From: Pectobacterium wasabiae CFBP 3304
Lineage (GTDB): Bacteria; Pseudomonadota; Gammaproteobacteria; Enterobacterales; Enterobacteriaceae
DNA length: 64,000 bases
Direction: 5' to 3'
Assembly: GCF_001742185.1 (NCBI RefSeq)
Contig: NZ_CP015750.1
Span: 496,001-560,000 of the forward strand
This document shows positions 10,258 to 18,574 of this stretch, piece after piece. Each line of letters opens with the position of its first letter. The first letter of the stretch is position 1. A model generated the notes under the pieces. It worked only from the letters and a program-made list of their open reading frames with translations. It did no database searches and was not told the DNA's origin. Both the position numbers and the translations under genes were made by a program.

Positions 10258-11673
10258 TTACTGCTGGGCTTCACGCTCCGCGATAAACGCCAACGCTTTA
10301 TCAATGCGCGCCAGCGAACGCTGTTGACCAACAGCGTGCACGGTAACGTCAACGCCTGGAGACTGGCCTGCGCCCGTTACCGCAACGCGCAGCGGCATAC
10401 CGACTTTGCCCATGCCCTGACCCAACTCGTCCGCCGTACCCTGAATGGCGTGGTGGATATTCTCTGCCGTCCAGCTAGTAATCGCTGCCAGTTTTTCACG
10501 TACCAGCTCAAGCGGCTGACGCGCAACTGGACGCAGATGTTTCTTCGCAGCATCTGCATCAAACTCAGCAAAATCTTCATAGAAATAACGGCAAGAGTCC
10601 GCCATTTCTTTCAAGGTCTTACAACGCTCTCCCAGCAAACCGATCAGTTCGCTCAACTGCGGGCCGGTGCGCGTATCAATTCCAGCCTGCTCAATATGCC
10701 ATGACAAATGTGTCGCCACGTATTCTGCTGGCAGATGGTTAATATAGTGATGGTTCAGCCACTGCAGCTTCTCAGTATTGAAGGCGCTCGCCGATTTATT
10801 AACGGCATCCAATGAGAACAGAGACTTCATCTCATCGATAGAGAAGATTTCCTGATCGCCAGATGACCAGCCTAAACGCACCAGATAGTTCAGCAGTGCC
10901 TCCGGCAGGTAGCCGTCATCGCGATATTGCATCACACCGACAGCGCCGTGACGTTTGGACAATTTCTTACCGTCATCACCCAGAATCATCGACACATGCG
11001 CATACTCTGGCACTGGTGCACCCAGCGCTTTCAGGATATTAATCTGACGCGGCGTGTTGTTAATATGGTCTTCACCACGAATAACGTGCGTAATTTCCAT
11101 ATCCCAGTCATCGATAACGACACAGAAGTTGTAGGTTGGTGAACCGTCAGTACGGCGGATGATCAGATCGTCGAGTTCCTGATTGCTGAATTCGATCGGC
11201 CCGCGAATACGGTCATTAAAGATGACTGAGCCTGCCTGCGGGTTAAGGAAACGGACAACGTGCGGTTCATTATCAGCATGGTGCTCGTGAGAACCACGGC
11301 AGCAGCCGTCGTAGCGTGGCTTATCACCCTTTTCCATCTGCTGCTCACGCAGCGCTTCCAGACGCTCTTTCGAACAGTAACACTTATATGCCGTACCGTT
11401 TTCCAGCATCTGGTCAATAACGGCGTTGTAACGGTCAAAGCGTTTAGTCTGGTAGTACGGGCCTTCATCCCAGTTCAGGCTCAGCCAGTTCATACCATCC
11501 ATAATGGCATCAATTGCGTCCTGAGTTGAACGCTCCAGATCGGTATCTTCAATACGCAGTACAAACTCACCGTCCTGATGACGGGCAAACAGCCAAGAGT
11601 ACAGTGCGGTACGAGCGCCACCGACGTGAAGATAGCCAGTAGGGCTAGGGGCGAAACGGGTTTTGATTTTCAT
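10258..11673 (-). CDS. gltX: Glutamyl-tRNA synthetase
   Basis: Class I aminoacyl-tRNA synthetase charging tRNA-Glu. The 471 residues include the HIGH-type motif in [11 protein letters not shown] (9-19) and the KMSKS-type motif KLSKRHG near residue 240. An insert with CYC and CC/H residues resembles the zinc-binding site of E. coli GltX. It is divergent from the tRNA-Val/Lys operon as in E. coli. Its truncated paralogue gluQ is also in this window at 45.7 kb. Confidence 0.98.
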   Translation of the reverse strand: MKIKTRFAPSPTGYLHVGGARTALYSWLFARHQDGEFVLRIEDTDLERSTQDAIDAIMDGMNWLSLNWDEGPYYQTKRFDRYNAVIDQMLENGTAYKCYCSKERLEALREQQMEKGDKPRYDGCCRGSHEHHADNEPHVVRFLNPQAGSVIFNDRIRGPIEFSNQELDDLIIRRTDGSPTYNFCVVIDDWDMEITHVIRGEDHINNTPRQINILKALGAPVPEYAHVSMILGDDGKKLSKRHGAVGVMQYRDDGYLPEALLNYLVRLGWSSGDQEIFSIDEMKSLFSLDAVNKSASAFNTEKLQWLNHHYINHLPAEYVATHLSWHIEQAGIDTRTGPQLSELIGLLGERCKTLKEMADSCRYFYEDFAEFDADAAKKHLRPVARQPLELVREKLAAITSWTAENIHHAIQGTADELGQGMGKVGMPLRVAVTGAGQSPGVDVTVHAVGQQRSLARIDKALAFIAEREAQQ

Positions 11674-11702
11674 TTGGGATTACAGCCTTATTACGCAACG
11701 GC

Positions 11703-11720
11703 TGTCGGCATAGACCGACA
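11703..11720. other. Hairpin in the gltX 5' region
   Basis: A perfect 6-bp inverted repeat TGTCGG-N6-CCGACA, 30 bp upstream of the gltX start codon. It may fold in the gltX leader; function unknown. Confidence 0.35.
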
Positions 11721-11919
11721 TAAGCTCAGAGAACAAAAGTGGGCAACATTCTATCACTCTGCTTCGATTCCTCAACGCCGTAACATGTCGCACGCGCTTT
11801 TATTGTGGTTGACGGAACAAGATAGCTGACTGAATTGCACAAGGATGCGGCGCCAATGACGATAAATACGACGCCTTGCCTAATTTTGCAACGAACAATC
11901 ATTTTAGTTTTAAAAAGCG

Positions 11920-11947
11920 TTGACTCATATTCAAGGATCCCTATAAT
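11920..11947 (+). promoter_or_regulatory. Sigma-70 promoter of the tRNA-Val/Lys operon
   Basis: TTGACT (11920-11925), 16 bp spacer, then a perfect TATAAT (11942-11947) followed by GCGACTCC, a GC-rich discriminator typical of stringently controlled stable-RNA promoters. The first tRNA begins 18 bp after the -10 box. Confidence 0.9.
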
Positions 11948-11964
11948 GCGACTCCACACAGCGG

Positions 11965-12040
11965 GGGTGATTAGCTCAGCTGGGAGAGCACCTCCCTTAC
12001 AAGGAGGGGGTCGGCGGTTCGATCCCGTCATCACCCACCA
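11965..12040 (+). tRNA. valU: tRNA-Val (UAC), first copy
   Basis: A 76-nt cloverleaf with TAC anticodon and encoded CCA, first gene of the operon downstream of a strong promoter. It is identical to the next two copies. Symbol assigned by synteny with E. coli valU-valX-valY-lysV beside gltX. Confidence 0.97.
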
Positions 12041-12098
12041 CTCTTTACTGATTTTAAGTAAGAGTAGCTCGCTGTGTAGAGTAAGAAGATTTGAGATT

Positions 12099-12174
12099 GG
12101 GTGATTAGCTCAGCTGGGAGAGCACCTCCCTTACAAGGAGGGGGTCGGCGGTTCGATCCCGTCATCACCCACCA
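12099..12174 (+). tRNA. valX: tRNA-Val (UAC), second copy
   Basis: Identical 76-nt tRNA-Val with TAC anticodon and CCA, 58 bp after the first copy. This is the natural substrate of TrmN, which is also encoded in this window. Confidence 0.97.
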
Positions 12175-12240
12175 ATCTCTACCAGCTGGTCTTCTTATTA
12201 GAAGTTGAAGTAAGTATCGAAGTAAACGTAGTTCAGAAGT

Positions 12241-12316
12241 GGGTGATTAGCTCAGCTGGGAGAGCACCTCCCTTACAAGGAGGGGGTCGGCGGTTCGATC
12301 CCGTCATCACCCACCA
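12241..12316 (+). tRNA. valY: tRNA-Val (UAC), third copy
   Basis: Third identical 76-nt tRNA-Val, 66 bp after the second and only 7 bp before tRNA-Lys. Confidence 0.97.
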
Positions 12317-12323
12317 CTTCTGC

Positions 12324-12399
12324 GGGTCGTTAGCTCAGTCGGTAGAGCAGTTGACTTTTAATCAATTGGTCGCAGGTTCGAATCCTGCACGACCCACCA
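12324..12399 (+). tRNA. lysV: tRNA-Lys (UUU)
   Basis: A 76-nt cloverleaf with TTT anticodon and encoded CCA. It is intact. Its 3' 18 bases recur twice downstream in the tandem repeat. Confidence 0.97.
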
Positions 12400-12555
12400 C
12401 TTCCGCAAAGTGAATCCTTCCTGAAGTAAATCCATCCAATGTTATATATTGCACGTGTCGTGTGGGTGAGAACCTGCGCTCAGGTTCGAGCCGAGCGAAG
12501 CGAGACAGCAACGCGCTAGCGTTGACCCCGAAGGGGCGAGGCCAAAGGCCGAGTC
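12382..12555 (+). repeat. Tandem repeat unit 1 (174 bp), tRNA-Lys 3' end plus palindromes
   Basis: Begins inside lysV at ATCCTGCACGACCCACCA and runs through about 85 bp of spacer, then a chain of short palindromes: GAACCTG-CGCT-CAGGTTC, AACGC-GCTA-GCGTT, CCCC-GAA-GGGG and GGCC-AAA-GGCC. The next unit then restarts with the tRNA tail. The palindrome chain is framed by CAGGTTCGA and ATCCTGC, i.e. the T-arm of tRNA-Lys, as if inserted there. Confidence 0.85.
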
Positions 12556-12714
12556 ATCCTGCACGACCCACCACTTCCGCAAAGTGAACCCTTCCTGAAG
12601 TAAATCCATCCAATGTTATATATTGCACGTGTCGTGTAGGTGAGAACCTGCGCTCAGGTTCGAGCCGAGCGAAGCGAGACAGCAACGCGCTAGCGTTGAC
12701 CCGAAGGGCGAGTC
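12556..12714 (+). repeat. Tandem repeat unit 2 (159 bp)
   Basis: Near-identical copy of the preceding unit but 15 bp shorter: it lacks the GGCC-AAA-GGCC module and its linker (13 bp), and the CCCC/GGGG stem is reduced by one pair (2 bp). Both sides of the stem shrank together. A few other substitutions separate the units. Confidence 0.85.
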
Positions 12715-12732
12715 ATCCTGCACGACCCACCA
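12715..12732 (+). repeat. Third copy of the tRNA-Lys 3' end
   Basis: ATCCTGCACGACCCACCA, identical to the last 18 bases of lysV, closes the tandem array immediately before the operon terminator. Units 1 and 2 do not contain complete tRNAs: acceptor 5' strand, D-arm and anticodon arm are all absent. Confidence 0.85.
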
Positions 12733-12735
12733 ATG

Positions 12736-12765
12736 TAAAAAGGCGCCCTAAAGGCGCCTTTTTGC
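12736..12765. terminator. Terminator of the tRNA operon
   Basis: AAAAAGGCGCC-CTAAA-GGCGCCTTTTT: an A-run, a strong GC stem and a T-run. It ends the tRNA operon and can also end the convergent SDR gene, whose stop codon abuts it. Confidence 0.9.
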
Positions 12766-13586
12766 TATCTGTCATTTACGTCAAGCTGAAGATTCTTTCG
12801 GATACCAGAATCCAGCATACTCGGCGCAAAGCGACGCAATAAGGTCAGACGAGCCGCCGCCGCACCAGCCGTGTAGCGGATTTTTGGGTGCTTCGCTTGG
12901 GCCGCTTTCAGCACAACCTTAGCTACGACAATTGGGTTGTCTGCATTTTCCATCGCCTGCTTCAACACTTTGCCTAATTCGCGCCGTACAAACGCATATT
13001 CATCCAACATCGCATCCGGCTGCACATTATTCGCTTCAAACTGCGTCTTCGTATATGCAGGTTCAATGACAGAAACTCGGATACCACGAGGGCGCAATTC
13101 GTGATCCAGCGCTTCCGAGTAGCCTTCTACCGCATGCTTGCTGGCAACATAAAGCGCGGTATAAGGCATCGGCACGACGCCCAGAATAGAACTGATATTG
13201 ATGATACGACCAGCCCTTTGCTGACGCATGTGAGGTACGACAGCCTGAATCATCCGAACAACCCCCAAAAAATTGGTATCAAGGATTGCCTGAGCCTGCT
13301 CAAGCGAGCTTTCCTCCGCTCCTGCGGGACTCAACCCAAAACCAGCATTGTTCACTAACAGATCGATACGCCCCTCCCGCCGAACGAGTTCACCCACAGC
13401 CTCTTTAACTGACTTATCGCTGGTCACATCCAAAGACAGCATTTCAAACCGCTTATTCCCTAATGATGCACCTCGTCTGCTGGTTCCGTATACGGTATAA
13501 CCCGCAAGTGCCAGTTGCTCCGCGATAGCCTCCCCAATCCCCGATGATGCGCCAGTAACCAGCGCGACAACTTTATCTGACGCCAT
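12765..13586 (-). CDS. Short-chain dehydrogenase/reductase
   Basis: Classical SDR family oxidoreductase of 273 residues with the NAD(P)-binding motif TGASSGIG at the N-terminus, the NNAG motif and the catalytic Y-x3-K in YVASKHAVEG. Substrate unknown. The open frame extends to 13739, but the upstream part is AT-rich and not SDR-like, so I take the ATG of MASDKV. It lies 149 bp downstream of an old-yellow-enzyme gene on the same strand, and a 20-bp sequence 38 bp upstream of its start recurs in the promoter region of that neighbour. Confidence 0.88.
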   Translation of the reverse strand: MASDKVVALVTGASSGIGEAIAEQLALAGYTVYGTSRRGASLGNKRFEMLSLDVTSDKSVKEAVGELVRREGRIDLLVNNAGFGLSPAGAEESSLEQAQAILDTNFLGVVRMIQAVVPHMRQQRAGRIINISSILGVVPMPYTALYVASKHAVEGYSEALDHELRPRGIRVSVIEPAYTKTQFEANNVQPDAMLDEYAFVRRELGKVLKQAMENADNPIVVAKVVLKAAQAKHPKIRYTAGAAAARLTLLRRFAPSMLDSGIRKNLQLDVNDR

Positions 13587-13623
13587 AAAAAGTGCCTTAT
13601 CTGTTAAATTCTTGAATTTTAAA

Positions 13624-13643
13624 TGATGAATGACATATATAAT
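13624..13643. promoter_or_regulatory. Shared 20-bp motif, copy upstream of the SDR gene
   Basis: TGATGAATGACATATATAAT, matching 19 of 20 bases with the copy at 14974-14993. It contains a TATAAT-like -10 sequence (plus strand) and TATATA (minus strand). It may be an operator for the nearby TetR regulator or a shared promoter core. Confidence 0.5.
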
Positions 13644-13735
13644 GAGAAAATAAAGCCGACATGGCACAATCCGATATCGGCAGAAAAATATATTGTCATG
13701 CTGCCACAGCCTTAATTCGCCACGGCACCTGAAGG

Positions 13736-14842
13736 TCACGCCAGTACGGCTAAATCCGCTGCATCAAAGCCGCGTAATTTATCGGTCTGCCCAGCTCGTA
13801 CTTTTTGTACCCATTGTGCGTCAGAGAGCAGTACCCGGCCGACCGCGATCAAATCAAATTCTTCTCGCTCCATACGGGCATACAGGTTGTCCAGCGCTGC
13901 CGTACCGGAACCCTCGCCACCAAACGCAGCAAAGAAATCCGAACTCAGCCCTACCGAGCCAACGCTGATTGTCGCCGCACCGGTCAGCTTCTTCGCCCAA
14001 CCGGCGAAATTCAACCCTTCGGCCCCATCAATCTCAGGGAACTCCGGTTCCCAGAAACGGCGCTGAGAACAGTGGAGAACATCCACACCCGCCTCAACCA
14101 GCGGTGCCAGCCAGTCCGTCATCTCCTGCGGTGAGGTGGCAAGCCGTGCGCTGTAATCTTGCTGTTTCCACTGGCTCACGCGCAGGATCAGCGGAAAATC
14201 CTCACCAACAGCGGCGCGGACCGCGCGGATAACCTCTGCGGCAAAGTGGGAACGCTCACGGATCGTTGCTCCACCGAAGACATCTGAACGCTTATTCGTA
14301 CCCGGCCAGAAAAATTGATCGATCAGGTAGCCATGTGCGCCATGCAGCTCCAGCGTGTCAAACCCCAAACGTTTGGCATCGGCTGCCGCACGGGCGAAAG
14401 CCGCCACGGTATCCGCGATAGCTTCTTCCGTCATCACCACACCGCGAGGCTCATCGGGCCCAACCAGCCCAGAAGGGCTCTCAACAGGAGCACCCGGTTC
14501 CCAGCCGCGACCGTGCGTTGATCCCGTGTGCCAAATTTGTGGACCAATACGACCACCAGCGGCATGAACCGCTTTAGCCACCGCATCCCAGCCTGCCAGC
14601 GCCGCCTCGCCATGGAAAAACGGAATCCCTGGCATATTGCGCGAAGCGGGACGATCGACAACGGTTCCCTCCGTTAGAATCAGTCCTACGCTGCCTTCGG
14701 CACGGCGTCGGTAATATTCCGCATTCGCCGGACCGGGAATCCCCTCTTCTGCCATACTCCGCGTCATGGGTGCCATAACGATGCGATTGGGAAGGGTTAA
14801 CCCTTTCACCGTGAAGGGACTAAACAGAATATCGTCAGACAT
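13736..14842 (-). CDS. NADH:flavin oxidoreductase, old-yellow-enzyme family
   Basis: FMN-binding ene-reductase of 368 residues, related to NemA and plant-pathogen OYE proteins. Visible family features are the N-terminal PFTVKGLTLPNRIVMAPMTR strand, the conserved HGAHGYLIDQF motif around the flavin, and NKRSDVFGG. Such enzymes reduce electrophilic alkenes and nitro compounds; the physiological substrate is not evident. It is divergent from the aldo/keto reductase gene, and both may be controlled by the TetR protein downstream. Its stop overlaps an ATG that I reject as the SDR start. Confidence 0.88.
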   Translation of the reverse strand: MSDDILFSPFTVKGLTLPNRIVMAPMTRSMAEEGIPGPANAEYYRRRAEGSVGLILTEGTVVDRPASRNMPGIPFFHGEAALAGWDAVAKAVHAAGGRIGPQIWHTGSTHGRGWEPGAPVESPSGLVGPDEPRGVVMTEEAIADTVAAFARAAADAKRLGFDTLELHGAHGYLIDQFFWPGTNKRSDVFGGATIRERSHFAAEVIRAVRAAVGEDFPLILRVSQWKQQDYSARLATSPQEMTDWLAPLVEAGVDVLHCSQRRFWEPEFPEIDGAEGLNFAGWAKKLTGAATISVGSVGLSSDFFAAFGGEGSGTAALDNLYARMEREEFDLIAVGRVLLSDAQWVQKVRAGQTDKLRGFDAADLAVLA

Positions 14843-14973
14843 GGATATTTCCTTTTAAGGTTTAACGCCATAGTGACGTTGCACATTGATTAAAAACGCA
14901 ATTCATGCAGTTAAGCAACCCTCATTAGCGTGGCCTTCCGTAAAGAGAATGTCACCCTGCTTGCACTTATAGA

Positions 14974-14993
14974 TGATGTATGACATATATAAT
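14974..14993. promoter_or_regulatory. Shared 20-bp motif, copy in the OYE / aldo-keto reductase divergent promoter
   Basis: TGATGTATGACATATATAAT, one mismatch from the copy at 13624-13643. Here it also forms an inverted repeat TGACAT-N9-ATGTCA (14981-15001) with flanking sequence. It lies 132 bp from the OYE start and 37 bp from the aldo/keto reductase start, so a single repressor could cover both. Confidence 0.55.
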
Positions 14994-15029
14994 AAATGTC
15001 AATCAACATTTAAATGTAAGGTGAACGGT

Positions 15030-16079
15030 ATGAAATACACGACGTTTGGACGGAATACAGGTTTACGCGTCTCTGAGCTGGCTCTCGGAACAGGAAACTT
15101 TGGCACCGGCTGGGGCTATGGTTCTGAAAAAGAACAGGCTAAACAGGTGTTTGATCGTTATGCCAACGCTGGCGGCAACTTCATCGATACGGCGGATGCT
15201 TACCAGTTGGGCCAATCTGAGCAAATGGTCGGAGAATTCATTGCCACAGATCGCGATCATTTTGTCGTGGCGACGAAATACACCCTAAGTGCCATGCCGG
15301 ATGCCGGAATTTCCCAAACTGGCAATAGCCGTAAGAACATGATCTCATCGGTAGAAAACAGCCTGAAAAGACTGAAAACCGATCGTATCGATGTGCTGTG
15401 GGCACACTTTGATGACCAATTAACTCCGTTGGAAGAGATTGTTCGCGCTTTCGACGATCTCATTCGGGCAGGGAAAATCCAGTATGCGGGCTTCTCTAAT
15501 TTCCCAGCCTGGCGCATTGCCCGAGCGAGCACCATCGCGGAACTGCGCGGCTGGTCGCGAATTGCCGGTATTCAGGTGGAATACAGTCTGGTGCAGCGCA
15601 CCGCAGAGCGAGAACTGCTACCGATGGCAGAAGCTATGGGGCTGGCAGCAACGCTTTGGTCTCCGTTAGGTGGCGGTCTGCTGACGGGCAAATACCGGCA
15701 AAGCAAAGAAGGCCGACTGATCGGCTTCGGTGGAAGATTAGTACACACCGAGCAAGACACAACCTTGTTGGATGAGGTATTTCGCGTTGCAAACGATTTA
15801 AACGTCATGCCAATACAGATCGCCATCGCCTGGTTGCGGCATAAATCCGCTCGCGCCAGCACCAGCCTGATCCCTATTTTAGGTTCCCGCACGCTGGCAC
15901 AGTTGGACGATACGCTACTCGCCTTAGATGTGACGCTAAGTGAAGATCAAGTTACGCGACTGGATGACGTCAGTGCGATTTCACTGGGAACGCCGCACGA
16001 TCAGATCGCGGGTACATTACCTCGGGCTCAGGGAGGCAACAGCGCTAATATCATTACGCCGTATCCACCACGCGCCTGA
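15030..16079 (+). CDS. Aldo/keto reductase
   Basis: NADPH-dependent oxidoreductase, 349 residues, TIM-barrel AKR family. The catalytic tetrad can be read in order: Asp and Tyr in IDTADAYQLG, Lys in VVATKYT, His in LWAHFDD. The start is the ATG preceded by AAGGTGA at 15018-15024; an upstream in-frame ATG at 14973 falls in the promoter motif and is unlikely. It is followed after 84 bp by the TetR gene on the same strand. Substrate unknown; with the OYE and SDR neighbours it suggests detoxification of reactive carbonyls or electrophiles. Confidence 0.88.
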   Translation: MKYTTFGRNTGLRVSELALGTGNFGTGWGYGSEKEQAKQVFDRYANAGGNFIDTADAYQLGQSEQMVGEFIATDRDHFVVATKYTLSAMPDAGISQTGNSRKNMISSVENSLKRLKTDRIDVLWAHFDDQLTPLEEIVRAFDDLIRAGKIQYAGFSNFPAWRIARASTIAELRGWSRIAGIQVEYSLVQRTAERELLPMAEAMGLAATLWSPLGGGLLTGKYRQSKEGRLIGFGGRLVHTEQDTTLLDEVFRVANDLNVMPIQIAIAWLRHKSARASTSLIPILGSRTLAQLDDTLLALDVTLSEDQVTRLDDVSAISLGTPHDQIAGTLPRAQGGNSANIITPYPPRA

Positions 16080-16163
16080 TCTGGCTATTGATGAAAGGCA
16101 TCATCTATTGAGTCTGGCTTTTTCATACCCTAAGATGGTGCCTGACAGAAAAAGGAGAACAGA

Positions 16164-16745
16164 ATGGCCCGTGTATCAAAACAGCAGATGGAGCGTAATC
16201 GAGAGGAAATTATCCAGGTTTCCTCACAGCTCTTTCGTGAACGGGGCCTGAACGGCGTCAGCGTGAACGACTTGATGGCCGCGGCTGGATTAACCCACGG
16301 TGGCTTTTATGGTCATTTTGCTTCTAAAGATGAGCTCGCCGCTATCGCCAGCCGTAAAGCACTTGAAGATTCCGGTTCTCGCTGGCAGGAAATAAGCCAA
16401 CACGCCGATCAACATAACCTACGAACGATGGTGGAGCACTATCTTTCCCCCACCCATCGTGACGGTGCCAAAGATGGCTGTGCGATCACCGCGTTAGCCA
16501 GCGACATCGCCAGAGAAAGTGAAGACAAGCCGGTACGTGAAGTTTATCTCAGCGGCGTCAGGGCAATGCTGGACAGGCTGGAATCCCTCTCTACGATAGA
16601 AGACAAAGAACAACGTAGACTGCATGCGCTGGCGCAATTTGCCCTATTATCCGGCGCATTAACGTTAGCGCGCGCAACGGCTGGTGATGCCTTGTCGGAT
16701 GACTTTCTCAGCGCAGCAAAAAAAGCGCTGCTTGGCGAAGCATAG
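16164..16745 (+). CDS. TetR-family transcriptional regulator
   Basis: A 193-residue repressor-type regulator. The N-terminal helix-turn-helix spans about residues 13-58, with the typical LTHGGFYGHFASKDEL sequence ending the HTH domain. The C-terminal domain, which would bind a ligand, is of the TetR_C type common in regulators of reductase genes. The context makes it the likely local regulator of the aldo/keto reductase, OYE and SDR genes. The ribosome-binding site AAGGAG lies just upstream of the ATG. Its stop codon is followed directly by an inverted-repeat element. Confidence 0.88.
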   Translation: MARVSKQQMERNREEIIQVSSQLFRERGLNGVSVNDLMAAAGLTHGGFYGHFASKDELAAIASRKALEDSGSRWQEISQHADQHNLRTMVEHYLSPTHRDGAKDGCAITALASDIARESEDKPVREVYLSGVRAMLDRLESLSTIEDKEQRRLHALAQFALLSGALTLARATAGDALSDDFLSAAKKALLGEA

Positions 16746-16875
16746 ATATGTTATGAAAAGGGGCCTACCGCATCCGTGATAAGCCCCAACCGTGTTCTTT
16801 GTTAAAAATATTCCTTTATACCATTCATTTTCTGACCGTTGGCCGCTCAGGTCACTGCCCCTTCTCATAACATAT
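16746..16875. repeat. 130-bp element with 19-bp terminal inverted repeats
   Basis: The left end ATATGTTATGAAAAGGGGC (16746-16764) and the right end GCCCCTTCTCATAACATAT (16857-16875) are inverted repeats with one mismatch in 19. The interior (92 bp) has no ORF. The element begins at the base after the TetR stop codon. It looks like a miniature inverted-repeat element; no target duplication is obvious. Confidence 0.65.
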
Positions 16876-17067
16876 TGTTATTGCGTTATTCTCATCCATC
16901 ATTAGGCCGCCCTAATTACGGTGCTATGCTTATTCGCGTTGACACGCTTCACCTAATTTTTTGACAGAAAATATCAAATTTATTTGTTTTCTATTCAGGC
17001 GCTAAATCGACGACACTGCCGCCTTATACCAAATAGCACTTTTCGCTTACTCATGAGGTTGTCTAGT
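16876..17067. other. Intergenic, upstream of the DoxX gene
   Basis: With the adjacent inverted-repeat element this makes a 322-bp gap between the TetR and DoxX genes. An AT-rich stretch at 16955-17000 probably holds the DoxX promoter, but no clear -35/-10 pair was identified. Confidence 0.4.
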
Positions 17068-17502
17068 ATGATTTCTCAGTTGAATCAGTGGTTCACGCGT
17101 TTAACCGATCATCCCGATGCAGGAAAACTTTTACTGCGTTTAACCGTGGGTATTCTGCTGCTGTTTCACGGCGTAGCAAAAGTTGAGCACGGCGTAGGCT
17201 GGATCGTAGAAATGCTGCAAGGCGCAGGCCTGCCAGGTTTTATCGCTTATGGCGTTTATGTGGGTGAAGTCGTTGCGCCAATTCTGATTATTTTGGGCGT
17301 GTTTACCCGTATTTCTGGCCTGATCGCCGCATTGACGCTGGTAGTGGCTACGCTGATGGTGGGCACGGGTAAATTCTTTACCCTGACCAACGTGGGTGCA
17401 TGGGCGCTGGAAGTCGAAGCGCTCTATTTCTTTGCTGGCCTCATTATTATGCTGGTGGGCAGTGGTCGTTACTCTGTAGCCTCTAACCCTGCTTATCGTT
17501 AA
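17068..17502 (+). CDS. DoxX family inner-membrane protein (YphA-like)
   Basis: A 144-residue protein with four predicted transmembrane segments (about 22-40, 55-75, 80-103, 112-135). The DoxX-family GILLLFHGVAKVEHG motif sits near the first segment. Close in length to E. coli YphA (140 aa). Function in enterobacteria is unclear; some relatives take part in thiol or quinone redox. I chose the ATG 9 bp after GAGG (17055-17058) over upstream in-frame ATGs at 16984 and 17053. Confidence 0.82.
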   Translation: MISQLNQWFTRLTDHPDAGKLLLRLTVGILLLFHGVAKVEHGVGWIVEMLQGAGLPGFIAYGVYVGEVVAPILIILGVFTRISGLIAALTLVVATLMVGTGKFFTLTNVGAWALEVEALYFFAGLIIMLVGSGRYSVASNPAYR

Positions 17503-17534
17503 TTCTTTCAACCGAAAGCATTAACCGTAAACGC

Positions 17535-17563
17535 AAAAAACCCGCGAATTTCGCGGGTTTTTT
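17535..17563. terminator. Terminator between the DoxX gene and cysA
   Basis: AAAAAACCCGCGA-ATT-TCGCGGGTTTTTT, a strong stem with A- and T-runs between convergent genes; bidirectional. Confidence 0.9.
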
Positions 17564-17581
17564 ATTTCTATGGCTTACCGA

Positions 17582-18574
17582 TCAGATTTCCCAATCGTGG
17601 TTATAGCGCTTGGGCTTAAACTGAATCACGTCACCTTTCTGCAACCCTTCGAGGCTCACATCGTCTTTTGCAACTTCGGCTTCAATCAGTTCCGACTGTT
17701 CGCCCAGCTTCAGCGACAGACGCGTCAAAGCACCAAGCGGGCGAATATCACGCACGGTCACCGCCTGATAGCCATCCTGTGCCTGAACGGATAGCGACAC
17801 TTCATGCGGACGGAACAGAATGGTTTCTTCCGTTTGCGCCACTTTCAAGCGGTTGCTGTCGCCAAGGAAATGGTAAACAAATTCGCTGGCTGGGTTGTTA
17901 TACACCTCTGCCGGTGTACCGATTTGTTCAATCACGCCTTTGTTCATCAACACGATACGGTCGGCGACTTCCATCGCCTCTTCCTGATCGTGTGTCACAA
18001 ATACCGATGTCAGATCGATATCTTCATGCAACTGAGACAGCCAGCGGCGTAGCTCCTTACGCACCTTGGCATCCAGCGCGCCAAAGGGTTCATCCAGCAG
18101 CAGAATGCTCGGCTCGACGATCAACGCACGTGCCAGCGCAATACGCTGACGCTGGCCGCCAGAAAGCTGTTCAGGGTAGCGATCCCCCAGCCAGTCCAAC
18201 TGCACCAGATTCAGCAATTCATGCACTTTCTTTTCGATCTCACTCTTCGACGGGCGGATATTCTTCGGCTTCATTCGCAGCCCAAACGCGACGTTATCGA
18301 ACACCGTCATGTGGCGAAACAGCGCATAGTGCTGGAAGACAAACCCGACGTTACGCTTACGTACATCGTGAACGGACACGTCCTGACCGTGGAAAATGAT
18401 GCTACCGCTATCCGGCTGCTCCAGCCCGGCGATAATACGCAGCAGCGTCGTCTTACCGCAGCCTGATGGCCCCAGCAGCGCCACCAGCTCGCCGCTGTGG
18501 ATCGACAAATTAATCTCGTTCAGCGCCCGAAACTGGCCAAATTGTTTATTAATATTGCGGATCTCAATGCTCAT
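17582..18574 (-). CDS. cysA: Sulfate/thiosulfate ABC transporter ATP-binding protein CysA
   Basis: ATPase of the sulfate permease. The 330 residues show Walker A ([12 protein letters not shown]), Q-loop (VFQHYALF), signature LSGGQRQR, Walker B ([12 protein letters not shown]) and the H-loop (VTHDQEEA), then a C-terminal TOBE-like regulatory domain shorter than in E. coli CysA (365 aa). It overlaps cysW by 11 bp. Last gene of sbp-cysT-cysW-cysA; there is no cysM after it, unlike in E. coli. Confidence 0.96.
   Translation of the reverse strand: MSIEIRNINKQFGQFRALNEINLSIHSGELVALLGPSGCGKTTLLRIIAGLEQPDSGSIIFHGQDVSVHDVRKRNVGFVFQHYALFRHMTVFDNVAFGLRMKPKNIRPSKSEIEKKVHELLNLVQLDWLGDRYPEQLSGGQRQRIALARALIVEPSILLLDEPFGALDAKVRKELRRWLSQLHEDIDLTSVFVTHDQEEAMEVADRIVLMNKGVIEQIGTPAEVYNNPASEFVYHFLGDSNRLKVAQTEETILFRPHEVSLSVQAQDGYQAVTVRDIRPLGALTRLSLKLGEQSELIEAEVAKDDVSLEGLQKGDVIQFKPKRYNHDWEI

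Noticed and set aside
12382..12732. A repeat array that could be mistaken for a CRISPR or for extra tRNA genes
   Set aside because: Only two long units of unequal length, no uniform spacers, and no complete acceptor, D or anticodon arms; it is a tandem duplication of the lysV 3' end.
13587..13739. A 51-residue N-terminal extension of the SDR protein overlapping the OYE stop
   Set aside because: The extension is AT-rich, lacks SDR similarity, and covers the shared 20-bp promoter motif; the ATG of MASDKV fits the family.
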